In this document: positions 13,434-61,574 of the stretch, piece by piece
How positions within the stretch are numbered: position 1 is the stretch's first letter
Layout: each line of letters opens with the position of its first letter
NCBI GenBank assembly: GCA_964019055.1
Contig: OZ025217.1
Location: 10,844,755 to 10,908,754 of the forward strand
DNA: 64,000 bases
Source: Anthopleura xanthogrammica
Lineage: Eukaryota > Cnidaria > Anthozoa > Actiniaria > Actiniidae
Reading direction: 5' to 3'
The notes under the pieces: generated by a model
Database searches by the model: none
Told to the model about the DNA's origin: nothing
The model's input: only the letters and a program-made list of their open reading frames with translations
Program-made: the position numbers and the translations under genes

Positions 13434-13450
13434 CTTCGCGGGTAAAATGT

Positions 13451-14130
13451 TTCTTTTTGAACAAAAATTGTTTCGAAATTTTTGAAAGTTCGCTAGTTAT
13501 TTAAAAAAACATGATTTGAAGGGAAAATAAATCAAACCCGAAGGCGTCGTAATCCTCGTTAATCCTTTGATACTCGAGTCGGTTACTCTTTCGATTTTCC
13601 CGCGTGACAAAGTTCGTGTCCTACCACGCTTTAGCCTCCTACGCAGACGCTGTTAGGGTCGTCACCCAAAGAAACGTTGCCTGACGACGTGACGACCCTA
13701 AGAACGTTTGCAAAGAAGGCTAACCACGCTTCGGAACTCTTACGCTTTCTGATTTCTTTTGCGTTTTGAATACGCTATACTTTCGATACCTTTGGGAATC
13801 CTACATTATTTTTGTGTCTTTATTTCATTAGTTAAAGTTTTTTATAATAATCTTTCTTTTTGAACAAAAATTGTTTCGAAATTTTTGAAAATTCGCTAGT
13901 AATTTAAAAAAAAAACATGATTTGAAGGAAAATAAATCTAAACCGAAGGCGTCGTAATCCTCGTTAATCCTATCATACTCGAGTCAGTTACTCTTTCGAT
14001 TTTCTCGCGTGATAAAGTTCGTGTCCTACCACGCTTCGAAACTCTTGCGCTTTCTGATTTCTTTTGCGTTTTGAATACGCTATACTTTCGATACCTTTGG
14101 GAATCCTACATTATTTTTGTGTCTTTATTA
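13451..14130. repeat. Tandem duplication of a non-coding block, about 300-390 bp per copy
   Basis: 13451-13835 matches 13853-14130 almost base for base (ctttttgaacaaaaattg through ttgggaatcctacattat). The first copy is longer because it carries a 91-bp insertion at 13632-13722. Confidence 0.85.
13632..13722. mobile_element. 91-bp MITE with 9-bp target duplication
   Basis: Flanked by ACCACGCTT at 13623-13631 and 13723-13731. Terminal inverted repeats of about 34 bases begin TAGCCT and end AGGCTA, with inner arms 'ttagggtcgtcac' and 'gtgacgaccctaa'. The paralogous block at about 14029-14037 shows the empty site with ACCACGCTT once. A 9-bp duplication fits Mutator-like elements. Confidence 0.85.
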
Positions 14131-14796
14131 AAAGTTTACCGGAGAAATGAAGTGTTCGATATTTAGATGATTTCCCGCGTAGTTCTAAGTGTTTGTCAAC
14201 ACTCCGGCATTGGTCCCGTTGTTCCTTGTTTTTGGTTGGTATCTCGCTGTTGACAGATGTCTTAACGAGGTGTGAAACTTGCCCAAATCTTTTAAGGATT
14301 TTATTGAAATTGAACAAAATTATACACCCTATTAATTCATTTAAAGATAGGGAATTGTCGTAGAATCGATAATTTTGAAAAACAAGCCGCCCAGCCCTTA
14401 TGATGGGTGTTCTAGAAACCGATGTGGTTCGAAAGAATGGGGTCCTGATCAAAATCAAGCTTCTAAAGGTTGACAAAATGCCAACTCTTATGATATGTAG
14501 CCTAGACATTTTGATTGTATGTTTGTACGCGCATGCGTAGAATGGAGAAGAAGAAATAGTTCAGCCGTGCAGCCTATTCACTGAATAAACAACACAGTGT
14601 ATCCTGATTCACATCTTTCTTCTGTCTTTCGTTTTAAAATTTCGAGGGCTTATGACAATTTTTTTTTTAAAGTACATCTATAATTTTTTTTCGAAGAAAA
14701 CTGAGATGAATCACAGCCCCATTTAAAAACATTTTCATTTCCAATCATCCTGCTACGGGTCTAGTGAGTAGTACTTTCAATTATAGTATGTGAAAT

Positions 14797-15216
14797 GGGA
14801 TGTTTCTGATAGTTTAATGTGTCCATTATAACGTCCTGGATTTCTGTAGGACGTATGATAATAGCAGATCTATAGTGATGTGTTGGGATGTTTCTGATAG
14901 TTTAATGTGTCCATTATAATATCCTGGATTTCTGTAGGACGTATGATAACAGCAGATCTATAGTGATGTTTTGGGATGTTTCTGATAGTTTAATGTGTCC
15001 ATTATAACATCCTGGATTTCTGTAGGACGTATGATAACAGCAGATCTATAGTGATGTGTTGGGATGTTTCTGATAGTTTAATGTGTTCATTATAACATCC
15101 TGGATTTCTGTAGGACGTATGATAACAGCAGATCTATAGTGATGTGTTGGGATGTTTCTGATAGTTTAATGTGTCCATTATAATATCCTGGATTTCTGTA
15201 GGACGTATGATAACAG
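14797..15216. repeat. 88-bp tandem repeat, about 4.8 units
   Basis: 'gggatgtttctgatag' begins at 14797, 14885, 14973, 15061 and 15149, an exact 88-base period with only a few substitutions. It lies just downstream of the receptor gene's last exon. Confidence 0.95.
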
Positions 15217-15684
15217 TATGGTCACTACACAATTCGATGATTCGGTTGATCTAAAACATGAAGCAGAAAATATATTTATATTTAGTAAAATGATCTCATA
15301 TTATTACGCTTTCTGATTGGTTGGGAGCGTGTGCATCATGAGAGCACACACTGCAAGCACGGAACTTTTTATTTTGTCATTTGCATCCAAAGTAACGGCT
15401 GTTCTCATTTGTATTTTATAAATGAAATACAAAACTTGCTTGCTTGAAATTTGCTATGTGAAGTTATGAAGCACTTGGGGAATGGGGATTGGTGATTCCG
15501 ACCACTACGCGTCGTGTGCGGTTTTCTAACACTTCTCTCGTGTTCTGCCAAATACAGTGCGCGTTTGCTATTTCTTCAATCTTGTTAAAATTGTTTGAAA
15601 TTGTGTAACTTGACATGCACTTCAAACGATTTTAGACATTAGTGATCTGAAATAATAAACGCGAGTGGGAAATTTCAGTGTTTC

Positions 15685-52737
<37,053 letters not shown>

Positions 52738-52774
52738 TTTTTCCTTTAACTGCTCCAATTTGCTAGAGCCACAT
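52738..52774 (-). promoter_or_regulatory. 5' UTR segment with a four-codon upstream ORF
   Basis: An acceptor (GTGTTGCAG) at 52775 precedes exon 1, so the transcript likely has a further non-coding exon upstream. The UTR starts with ATG TGG CTC TAG, a minimal upstream ORF 37 bases before the real start. The start at 52737 is chosen because it gives a signal peptide and the correct phase into exon 2. Confidence 0.5.
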
Positions 52775-53002
52775 CTGCAACACAAGATTAAACAAATGAA
52801 GTGAGTTTTTTTCTAACTTGTAAGTGTTCTTATCTTGCAAAATTAATACTTTGGTCAACATAAACCTAATTTTTATTACTTACTACGATGAAGAAACATG
52901 TTGTGTACAAATGAGTTTATTAATTTTATAAATTTTGAGTACCTTGATACCGGATGATTATAATACTGGACCGGAAAACCAAACCAAATATTGATTTTAT
53001 TA

Positions 53003-53385
53003 TGATCAAACCCTGAAACAAAGTCTGGCTGATCAAAGTCAGGGCACCCTGAAACAACCTCTGGGCGGATCTAAGTCAGGGCACGTCTAACTCACAGACT
53101 GAACCCTGAAACAACCTCTGGGCTGCTCTAAGGCAGGGCATGGTTAACTCACAGATCAAACCCTGAAACAACCTCTGGGCGGATCTAAGGCAGGGCACGA
53201 CTAACTCACAGATCGAACCCTGAAACAACCTCTGGGCTGATCTAAGACAGGGCACGACTAACTCACAGATCAAACCGTGAAACAACCTCTGGGCTGATCT
53301 AAGTCAGGGCACGGCTAACTCACTGATCAAACCCTGAACAAAGTCTGGCTGATCAAAGTCAGGACGCCCTGAAACAACCTCTGTA
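53003..53385 (+). repeat. 57-bp minisatellite array, about 6 units
   Basis: Same unit as at 48.1 kb ('gggcacgactaactcacaga', 'tgaaacaacctctgggctga'), more degenerate. The 69-residue minus-strand frame over it is a repeat artefact. Confidence 0.95.
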
Positions 53386-53389
53386 CCCC

Positions 53390-55440
53390 AGACATACATC
53401 GTCTGTAAATTTTTCATTTTTCAAAAAACGTTTTTTCGGTCGACATAAACCTATTAACTTAATGAATGTTCGTAGGATTACTAAAGTAAATGTGCTCTTT
53501 CTAGCACTGGTATAGGTTTTCTTAATTTTCGGCCGCCATTTTAGCAAAGGGTCTATTGTATGTAGAACTGAAAGAGTATAAAATATAAGATATGGAAAGG
53601 TTCCACTAGCACTGTTATCTATCTGAGAGGCATTAACTTTTCTAAACACAGTCCGTTGTGGTTTTCTATGGCTGTGTTCAAGCACTTTTTTCCTACCTTA
53701 AAACTATTGATAAATAAATCCATTATATTCTAAGTCTTAGAATAGTCCAATACTCTTAATCAGAGTGATATTTCATCTGTGTTTTATCTTAAAAACCACT
53801 CGAGAATTGATTTTCAAAACAAAGAGGCAAGGGCCACAGCTTTTATCAACGTTCGTTCATCTGGCCTTCGTTAACGTGAATCACAAAATGCTGTACCTCG
53901 TCATGTTTACACAAGGTATTTCCAGTATTTGAATTATAAACACAAGAAAGTAGTAAGTAGATCGATAAACACTTTTTTTTTTGTACACAAAACTAGTGTT
54001 GGTTTTTCAAAGTGATAAGACGTTGAACAAATTAGGGCTGAAGAAAATCGTTTGGCAAAAAGATAATTTGATTTTCACCCATTTTCGCATTGTTGAGATA
54101 ACAGGTGATAAAACTAACACGATATTTCTTGGATAAAATTATGAAGTTTGACAAATTCCACTTAATGTATAGTTTACTTGTACTGTGATCATTATGCAGA
54201 AGCTAGGCTTCTTTCAGTTGGTCTTAGAGTGTCATTATTTCAAAGACAACAACAATAATCCCCTTCTCAGTTCCCTGCGCCATCTTGAAATATATAGGCG
54301 AGCAATTATATACGCTGTAATTATTTAGAGAAGTTTACTAAAAATATTCTGTTACTATGTAAAATTTAAAGTAAAAAAATTAATAATAATTGTGGGAAAA
54401 TTTTCTTATAATTTTGTAAGAAGTGAAAATCAAAAATTTATAGCTTTGAGATTTATATTGCAAAGGAAGTGCAGTACAAGAAAACCGCCACAGTTTGGGT
54501 ATACCGGTGCTTCGACGGGTTTTCCCGGATTCTTCAGTTTTCATATCTTCCCTGAATCCCCTAAAATGTCCATTGGAATTAGAATTTAGCGTGGTTCTTG
54601 CTATAATAACCAATATCAAGTTCGAACCCCCAAAAAAGTCAAAGTTCCATAGACTAAGAATAAAATGAGCCGAAACAAAACACTGATTAACATAACAACA
54701 AACCACCTTCTGATTCCGAGTATCAAAATCAGAATGAGAATCGACTTTTCTTAACCAAAAGCATAAATATTTGAAGTAATAGATCTTTGACAACTGATCT
54801 ATTCTCTTTTTCATTAGGTAAACTTGTGAATCCTAATAAAAATCTCTCTTATTTCAATATGCCTTTTTTTTACTAACTCACCTTTGTCGCTTTTTTAACG
54901 CGTCTTGTTAGTGTCTCTCACTCACTTCGGGCTTTGATCCAATATAATTCGTTTGATACTACAATCTATTCTATTAATCTAATCGAAAATCAATATTGAT
55001 AGTACAATGGTTTTAGGCCAAAAATCCTAAGTTTTTAAAGCAAACAGTTCAAACTTTATATATTAGAATACGTAATTATACTTAAAATTTTAGCTTCGCT
55101 GCGGTAAATTTTCGCTCGATGTGTAAACGATTGCGGGGAATGTTTGATATTAATGTTTGTAGATTTGGTGAATCAAGAGTTCTTCCATCAGTTTGTACAT
55201 TTGTTGATTAACATCTGACATTATTCAATTGGTACAGATTTTAAAGAGATCGTTTTGCCTTTCACCTTGTTATATGGCAAAAATAGTTCAATATTTCGCA
55301 TCGTATTATAATTCTTTGTTTGAGTTGATATTAATTAAGACGTGAAAAGGTGTTTGGCAGTTATTAGATGCCTGTCTTGAGTTTTACTATACTGTGTGGC
55401 TCTGAATTGCTAAACGAAATAACCGCTGATCACGTGATAG
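53390..55440. other. Upstream flank of the receptor, no coding sequence seen
   Basis: No frame with protein character. A GTGAGTTAG donor at 54881 on the minus strand, after 'aaaaaagcgacaaag', could end a non-coding first exon of the receptor (about 54882-54945), with 'aattatattggat' further upstream as a possible TATA-like element. A fragment of the 45-kb MITE lies at 54247-54290. Confidence 0.3.
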
Positions 55441-55569
55441 TTCTGTCAACATATCCCCATTTTGTGTTTCTGTGTATATTTTAGATTTGCCGGGTTTTTT
55501 ATATGCACTTTAATGTTAGGAGTCATTAGAACGGAAAGCTGTCTACTCATGCAGTTGTAGGTTATTAAG

Positions 55570-55862
<293 letters not shown>

Positions 55863-55869
55863 AGAAAAA

Positions 55870-57590
55870 ACTTTCAAATAGCCTTCTCTTCATCCGTACT
55901 TTTTGTTCTCGAAGTCACGACATGAGGCCATCAAGCAGTATGATATTCAATATTTATTGATCTACTCTGCCAATCAAAATGTCAAATTCAAATTTAGGTT
56001 GTTATCCGACTGATCTTGTGAGACGTCACAAAACAAAACCAAAAACTATAACTTTCATACGTTGTTTCAGTTATTTTCCTGAGATAAATGGCATGTTTCA
56101 GTCTAACTAAGCACTACATTCCATGGCATTGCAATTATTGGACTAAGATATTTTTTTTCGAAGTTTTAATTGTTTGACCAAATTGCAAATGACGGCTGAG
56201 CATGCGTCTTAACAATTAGAACAATTACTTCATGTAAACATGGCGGTGGTTTGAGTTGTATCCATATTTGTCGGGGTGCAACCACGTGACTCAAAATCCC
56301 TTGAGATATAAATAACAATGAAACAGCCGCCATCTTGGTTGATGTAACAAGAGAATTTTAATGAGAAAAGCTTTGTATAGTCAACCAACATGGCGGTTAG
56401 TGACGTAATATGCACTTCGAGAATCCATCTTCTTATGTGCAACTGTTACTTAAAACGAAGCAGTCGGATACTCTAGAGAATGACATGTGGTCTGAAATGG
56501 GAAAACAGCGGATGAGGTCTGTAACTGAACTTGGCTTTTCGCAATAATGTGTAAGTTGGTGAGCAATCTTTAAAAAAAAATTGCATCCGGTGTTGGTAAA
56601 TTATAACAACTGATTGCGAGAGAATATTGTTCTTACTTTCACACTATGAGTTTATTATGTGCAAGGCATTAAAGTATTGGGGATCCACTGGACCTAATTA
56701 CCGGTGAACAGCTTGAAACAATCAGTCTAATACAAAATAGTCATACTCAGCCGATTGAACACTGCGGTTTCGAATTCTCTGTTGCTCAGGGTTAGCCTCG
56801 ATTTTGTGTAGAATATTCACGTGTTCCAGTGAAGGTCCGTGGAATTTCAAAGTGTTTGTATTGTTGAAGTTGAGCATTCTTTACTTCACCGTTGGTATTT
56901 GTGAATATTTGATGCTGAAATGAGGCTAACCCTGAGTCTGTAGTTAATGACTTTAAACATCATTATTTTTCGAATTCGTAGTGAGAAAAATTACGATTTC
57001 CGGAGTTGCAAACCAATTATCTCCTAGTGCAAATTAAGTCAGCTCTTATTCAGTATTTAAGTGTTAACTGTTCCTTTTTTACTGCGAAAGAGTTAAAAAC
57101 TAATAAAATAAGCTAGTTTTTGCTTGGTACTTAATTTTCAAACATTTCAAAGTGCATGGCGTTCAGCGAATAAAAAAGGTTCAGTTAACTGACGTTTGAT
57201 TTGGACGTTCGTCGCAGTAAAAATATCGATAGACAGACTGACAACCAGAGAGACAGACGGACAGACAACGAAAGTTGTTTTCAGATGTTTGTTATTTCTG
57301 TTTTTTGTTTGTTTGTTTTTTTTTGTCATTTTCTGTCTTTTTTTTTTTTTTTTTTTTGTCATTTGGCAGACCAAATTTTTTTTTCACTGATGTTTGATAA
57401 TTCGTTTTTTTTTACCATTTTAATTTGTGTGCATTTGTTTTTCTATTTGAATTCTTTTTCCTAACAGACCATTGAATGCAGTCTTTTTACATTGTTGTCA
57501 ATAAATTAAACAGCTGGTGGAGGAGACGAATTTCAAATTTCAGACCTAAGATAATATTGATAGAAAACTTGTTCAGTAGTCACTAAGCTT
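55870..57590. other. No gene seen
   Basis: AT-rich non-coding sequence with a partial family C element near 56470-56520 ('gacatgtggtctgaaatggg') and a degenerate foldback at about 56755-56960 ('cagggttagcctcg' and 'gaggctaaccctga'). Confidence 0.45.
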
Positions 57591-57601
57591 GTGCAGGGGC
57601 T

Positions 57602-57754
57602 CGGGAAAAAACTCCAAGTCCACCTGACAGGAATCGACCCAGTAAAGTGACCACAACCACATGAGTCTCCCTGTAGCTCAGTGGTAGAGCATCCGACCGG
57701 TATGCGGAGAGTCACAGGTTCGCGGATCCCTGTCAGGTGGACTTGGATTTTTTT
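57602..57754. mobile_element. Foldback element enclosing a tRNA-like sequence
   Basis: The inverted repeats 'ccaagtccacctgacagg' (about 57613) and 'cctgtcaggtggacttgg' (about 57729) enclose a tRNA-like stretch on the plus strand. Confidence 0.8.
57664..57736 (+). pseudogene. tRNA-like sequence (tRNA pseudogene or SINE head)
   Basis: Box A 'tagctcagtggtagagca' with a good D-arm, and box B 'ggttcgcggatcc' (57718-57730), close to the pol III consensus. The anticodon arm 'tccga-ccggtat-gcgga' has a mismatch, and position 33 is C, not T. No acceptor-stem pairing fits a true tRNA. A tRNA-derived SINE head or pseudogene is more likely than a working tRNA. Confidence 0.7.
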
Positions 57755-57779
57755 CATTTTCATTTTTTATCATTTCTTC

Positions 57780-59250
57780 CTAGCTTCTCATCTTCTATCT
57801 CTTAACATAATATTGGTGCTTATTACAAAAATTTCGAATTATGTGGCTTCTACATTTAAGATATTTACAACTTGACATAATTTGAAATATCAGTTTTCAC
57901 TATTTTAAGTTCTACTTTTAGAATTCTACATTTTTGAATACTTAAAATCAAAAATTGGATATATTAATTACTAAAAATATCAACAATTTTTTTAGAAGTA
58001 TTCAGTAGTGAGAAAATATCAAGGTCGAGTTTTTCTTTTCTAAACAAAGAAATCGGTAAATATATCTACATATTCTATAATTTTAATACTTGTAAAATCA
58101 AAAAGAGGACTTTACTTACATAATTCACGCGAATAACGATTTGATATTTCTCTGGCAGTGTTGCACAGGTGAAAAGTACGACCATCAAAGTCCTTTTCAA
58201 ATAATCATTCGAAGAACTGTGATTTTTGAATAACTTTCTCAGGACGTTGACAACTTTAAGATCGAAAGTCAATAACTCTACCAGGTATGAATAGTAATTT
58301 CAACAATACCTTCAATTCAGGATTCTGAAGAGATTGGCTTAAGGTATCAGCTAACACAAATTTTTGGTTTGCTTTCATTGAATTTTAAACGCGCAACGCT
58401 AGCTCAAATATAACCAGTAATTTGTGTTAGCTGATACCTTTTGCTTTTCGAAAATGAACTTTCGATAGCCAAAGTATGTAGATGTTTAATTTAAAACAAA
58501 GTGATACAGTAGCAAGAGAATAATTACTCACCAATATTAAAGGCAGTCTTTTGAGGTCTAAAAAGCGGCAAAAAATATGAGGAGAATTTAGTGTACAGGA
58601 CTTCAAGTATGAGCGACCCAAAGGTTAATGAGCCAAACATAGGAAGTCCAAAGACAGGTGCTTAGTTCAAATTTATATCCTAGAGAGATAATAAAGTTAG
58701 TGTATTTTTCGCCAGTATTTTGACAGTATTTGTTTGTCATACTTTTGTTATTGGCAGTAAAAGACAATGCTTGGGAAAACTTCCTTTAGTATACTAATCG
58801 TTAATTCTGATATATTGATCTAATTGAAATGACAAAGTTCACAGTCCTTTGAGAAAGACAAATGAATGACAAATAAACCTAAAAATAGTTCCTTGAAGTA
58901 GAAAAAAAACCCATAAAATTATCATATCATGTAAAAAAAGGTTTTGATCAAAGCATCAATGACGAAGTACGCGTTCCGTAAAAAAATTGGAAGTCGAATT
59001 TTTGCCATCAAAGTCACTTGCATGACACACTGGTTGCAAAAGAAGAGTTAAATATGATGTCAAGATTGTACGAACTAGACTTGAGCGTAATGAAATGCTT
59101 TTCTGAATAATTTTCGTGCTGCTTCTCAAAAGGTATTCAATTTTGATTAACAATACCGCATAATTCGAAAAGGCCTTACATTGAATTGTTGAAAAGCCTA
59201 TAAATAACCGCGCTTACCCACACTATATGGCATGAGCATCGCGTAAAAAA
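57780..59250. other. No gene seen
   Basis: AT-rich sequence. 58335-58440 has the imperfect inverted pair 'aaggtatcagctaacacaaa' and 'ttgtgttagctgatacctt', a likely further foldback element. Short frames have no recognisable family. Confidence 0.45.
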
Positions 59251-59264
59251 AAATTCAAACTAGT

Positions 59265-60240
59265 ATTTCTTTTGTAATGAGCACGTGCACTAGTATCTGT
59301 TGTGTAATGAGCATGCGCACTAGTATCTGTTGTGTAATGAGCACGCGCACTAGTATCTGTTGTGTAATGAGCACGCGCACTAGTATCTGTTGTGTAATGA
59401 GCACGCGCACTAGTATCTGTTGTGTAATGAGCACGCGCACTAGTATCTGTTGTGTAATGAACACGCGCACTAGTATCTGTTGTGTAATGAGCACGCGCAC
59501 TAGTATCTGTTGTGTATTGAGCACGCGCACTAGTATCTGTTGTGTAATGAGCACGCACATTAGTATCTGTTGTGTAATGAGACGCGCACTAGTATCTATT
59601 GTGTAATGAGCACGCACATTAGTATCTGTTGTGTAATGAGCACGCGCACTAGTATCTGTTGTATAATGAGCACGCGCACTAGTATCTGTTGTGTAATGAG
59701 CACGCGCACTTGTATCTGTTGTGTAATGAGCACGCGCATAAGTATCTGTTGTGTAACGAGCACGCGCATAAGTATCTGTTGTGTAATGAGCACGCGCATA
59801 AGTATCTGTTGTGTAACGAGCACGCGCATAAGTATCTGTTGTGTAATGAGCACGCGCATAAGTATCTGTTGTGTAATGAGCACGCGCACTAGTATCTGTT
59901 GTGTAATGAGCACGCGCATAAGTATCTGTTGTGTAATGAGCACGCGCATAAGTATCTGTTGTGTAATGAGCACGCGCACTAGTATCTGTTGTGTAATGAG
60001 CACGCGCACTTGTATCTGTTGTGTAATGAGCACGCGCATAAGTATCTGTTGTGTAACGAGCACGCACATAAGTATCTGTTGTGTAATGAGCACGCGCATA
60101 AGTATCTGTTGTGTAATGAGCATGCGCACTAGTATCTGTTGTGTAATGAGCACGCGCTGTAGTATCTGTTTTGTAATGACCACGCCCACTAGTATCTGTT
60201 ATGTAATGAGCATGCGCACTAGTATCTGTTTTGTAATGAC
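59265..60240. repeat. 30-bp minisatellite, about 32 units
   Basis: Unit 'cacgcgcactagtatctg' plus 'ttgtgtaatgag'. Because 30 is divisible by 3 the array stays open in several frames on both strands (10-residue periods). Variants alternate 'actagt' and 'ataagt' in blocks, with a higher-order 180-bp-scale repetition near 59.7-60.1 kb. One unit at 59580 has lost a base, which shifts the frame. Confidence 0.97.
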
Positions 60241-60494
60241 ACACTTTACACGCTTTTCAATATCCAGATAAACTTCTATTTTTGATATAATATTTTGTTT
60301 TATTTTCTACAAGGCAGCTTTACAATGAAGAGCAGTTTTAATAAATAGAAAACTAATTATGATGTGCTGTAATGCGATGAACCCACGTGGAGAGGTGATA
60401 TGAACTAGTGATTTTTTTTTTGACTGTAATATCCTTAACTTCATCTGACTGGTGTACTTGCTTTAGAAATTCAAGGTTTTTATCCTTTTGACTT

Positions 60495-61001
60495 GTTTAA
60501 CTTTTTTCTGTCGGACCTTAAATTTTATACTGAAAATTCTAAAAACTGGTGGAATGGGCACAGAATGTAAGATGTACCACAAGCGATTGGCCGAACTTTT
60601 ATCATCCAAGAAAGGGGAAACTTACTCTAATACTATGTCTTGGTTGCGGGCGAAAGTTTCATTTGCCCTTCTCCGCTCTGCTCTATTATGCCTCAGAGGC
60701 ACTAGAGTAAAAAGAAGAACTCATGACATTTATAACACAGATTTTTCTATTGACAATGCCATCGCTAATTTTAATTAGATTTTTAATTTTTCTTTGTATG
60801 TGCATATTTTAATGATATTTTGTACCTACATTGCTATATTCTTAATTTAATATTTGAACTCAGTTTTTTTTCTTTACCTTAATAATACTTTCAATACTTT
60901 AGATTTTAAATACATATAACTTTGTAAATAGTCATAGCAATTTTTATAGCATTTTTTGTAATTTTCATTATTATTATTATTATTGGATGTGAAATAAAGA
61001 T

Positions 61002-61036
<35 letters not shown>
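60495..61036 (+). mobile_element. 5'-truncated retroelement fragment with poly(A) tail
   Basis: The frame 60488-60778 has protein character in '[18 protein letters not shown]', '[18 protein letters not shown]' and '[11 protein letters not shown]', which I recall from the C-terminal ends of cnidarian retroelement-like polyproteins. It has an AATAAA at about 60994, then a pure A run at 61010-61036. A truncated 5' end plus poly(A) is the mark of target-primed insertion. Confidence 0.55.
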
Positions 61037-61441
<405 letters not shown>

Positions 61442-61574
61442 AATTCCTTCACGGGGGAATTCCTCGCGCATTCGAAAGTATTTCGTAAAGAGGAAAGTCC
61501 TCGGTCTCAACATGATATTGAAGGAGATAAGGCATTTCAAAAAGGGGGAAAAAATAATGTGTATGAGGAAATTT

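Noticed and set aside
14111..14509. 132-codon minus-strand frame after the 88-bp repeat region
   Set aside because: No recognised motif, and part of it lies in the duplicated non-coding block; no splice link to the kinase or oxidoreductase.
53076..53285. 69-codon repeated frame on the minus strand
   Set aside because: Translation of the 57-bp minisatellite.
57664..57736. Functional tRNA gene
   Set aside because: Anticodon stem mismatch, C at position 33 and no acceptor-stem pairing; the promoter boxes alone remain.
59255..60271. 329-codon and 233-codon frames over the 30-bp repeat
   Set aside because: A period of 30 keeps all frames open; no family, no start context, units decay by indel at 59580. 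Also not a CRISPR array: there are no unique spacers.
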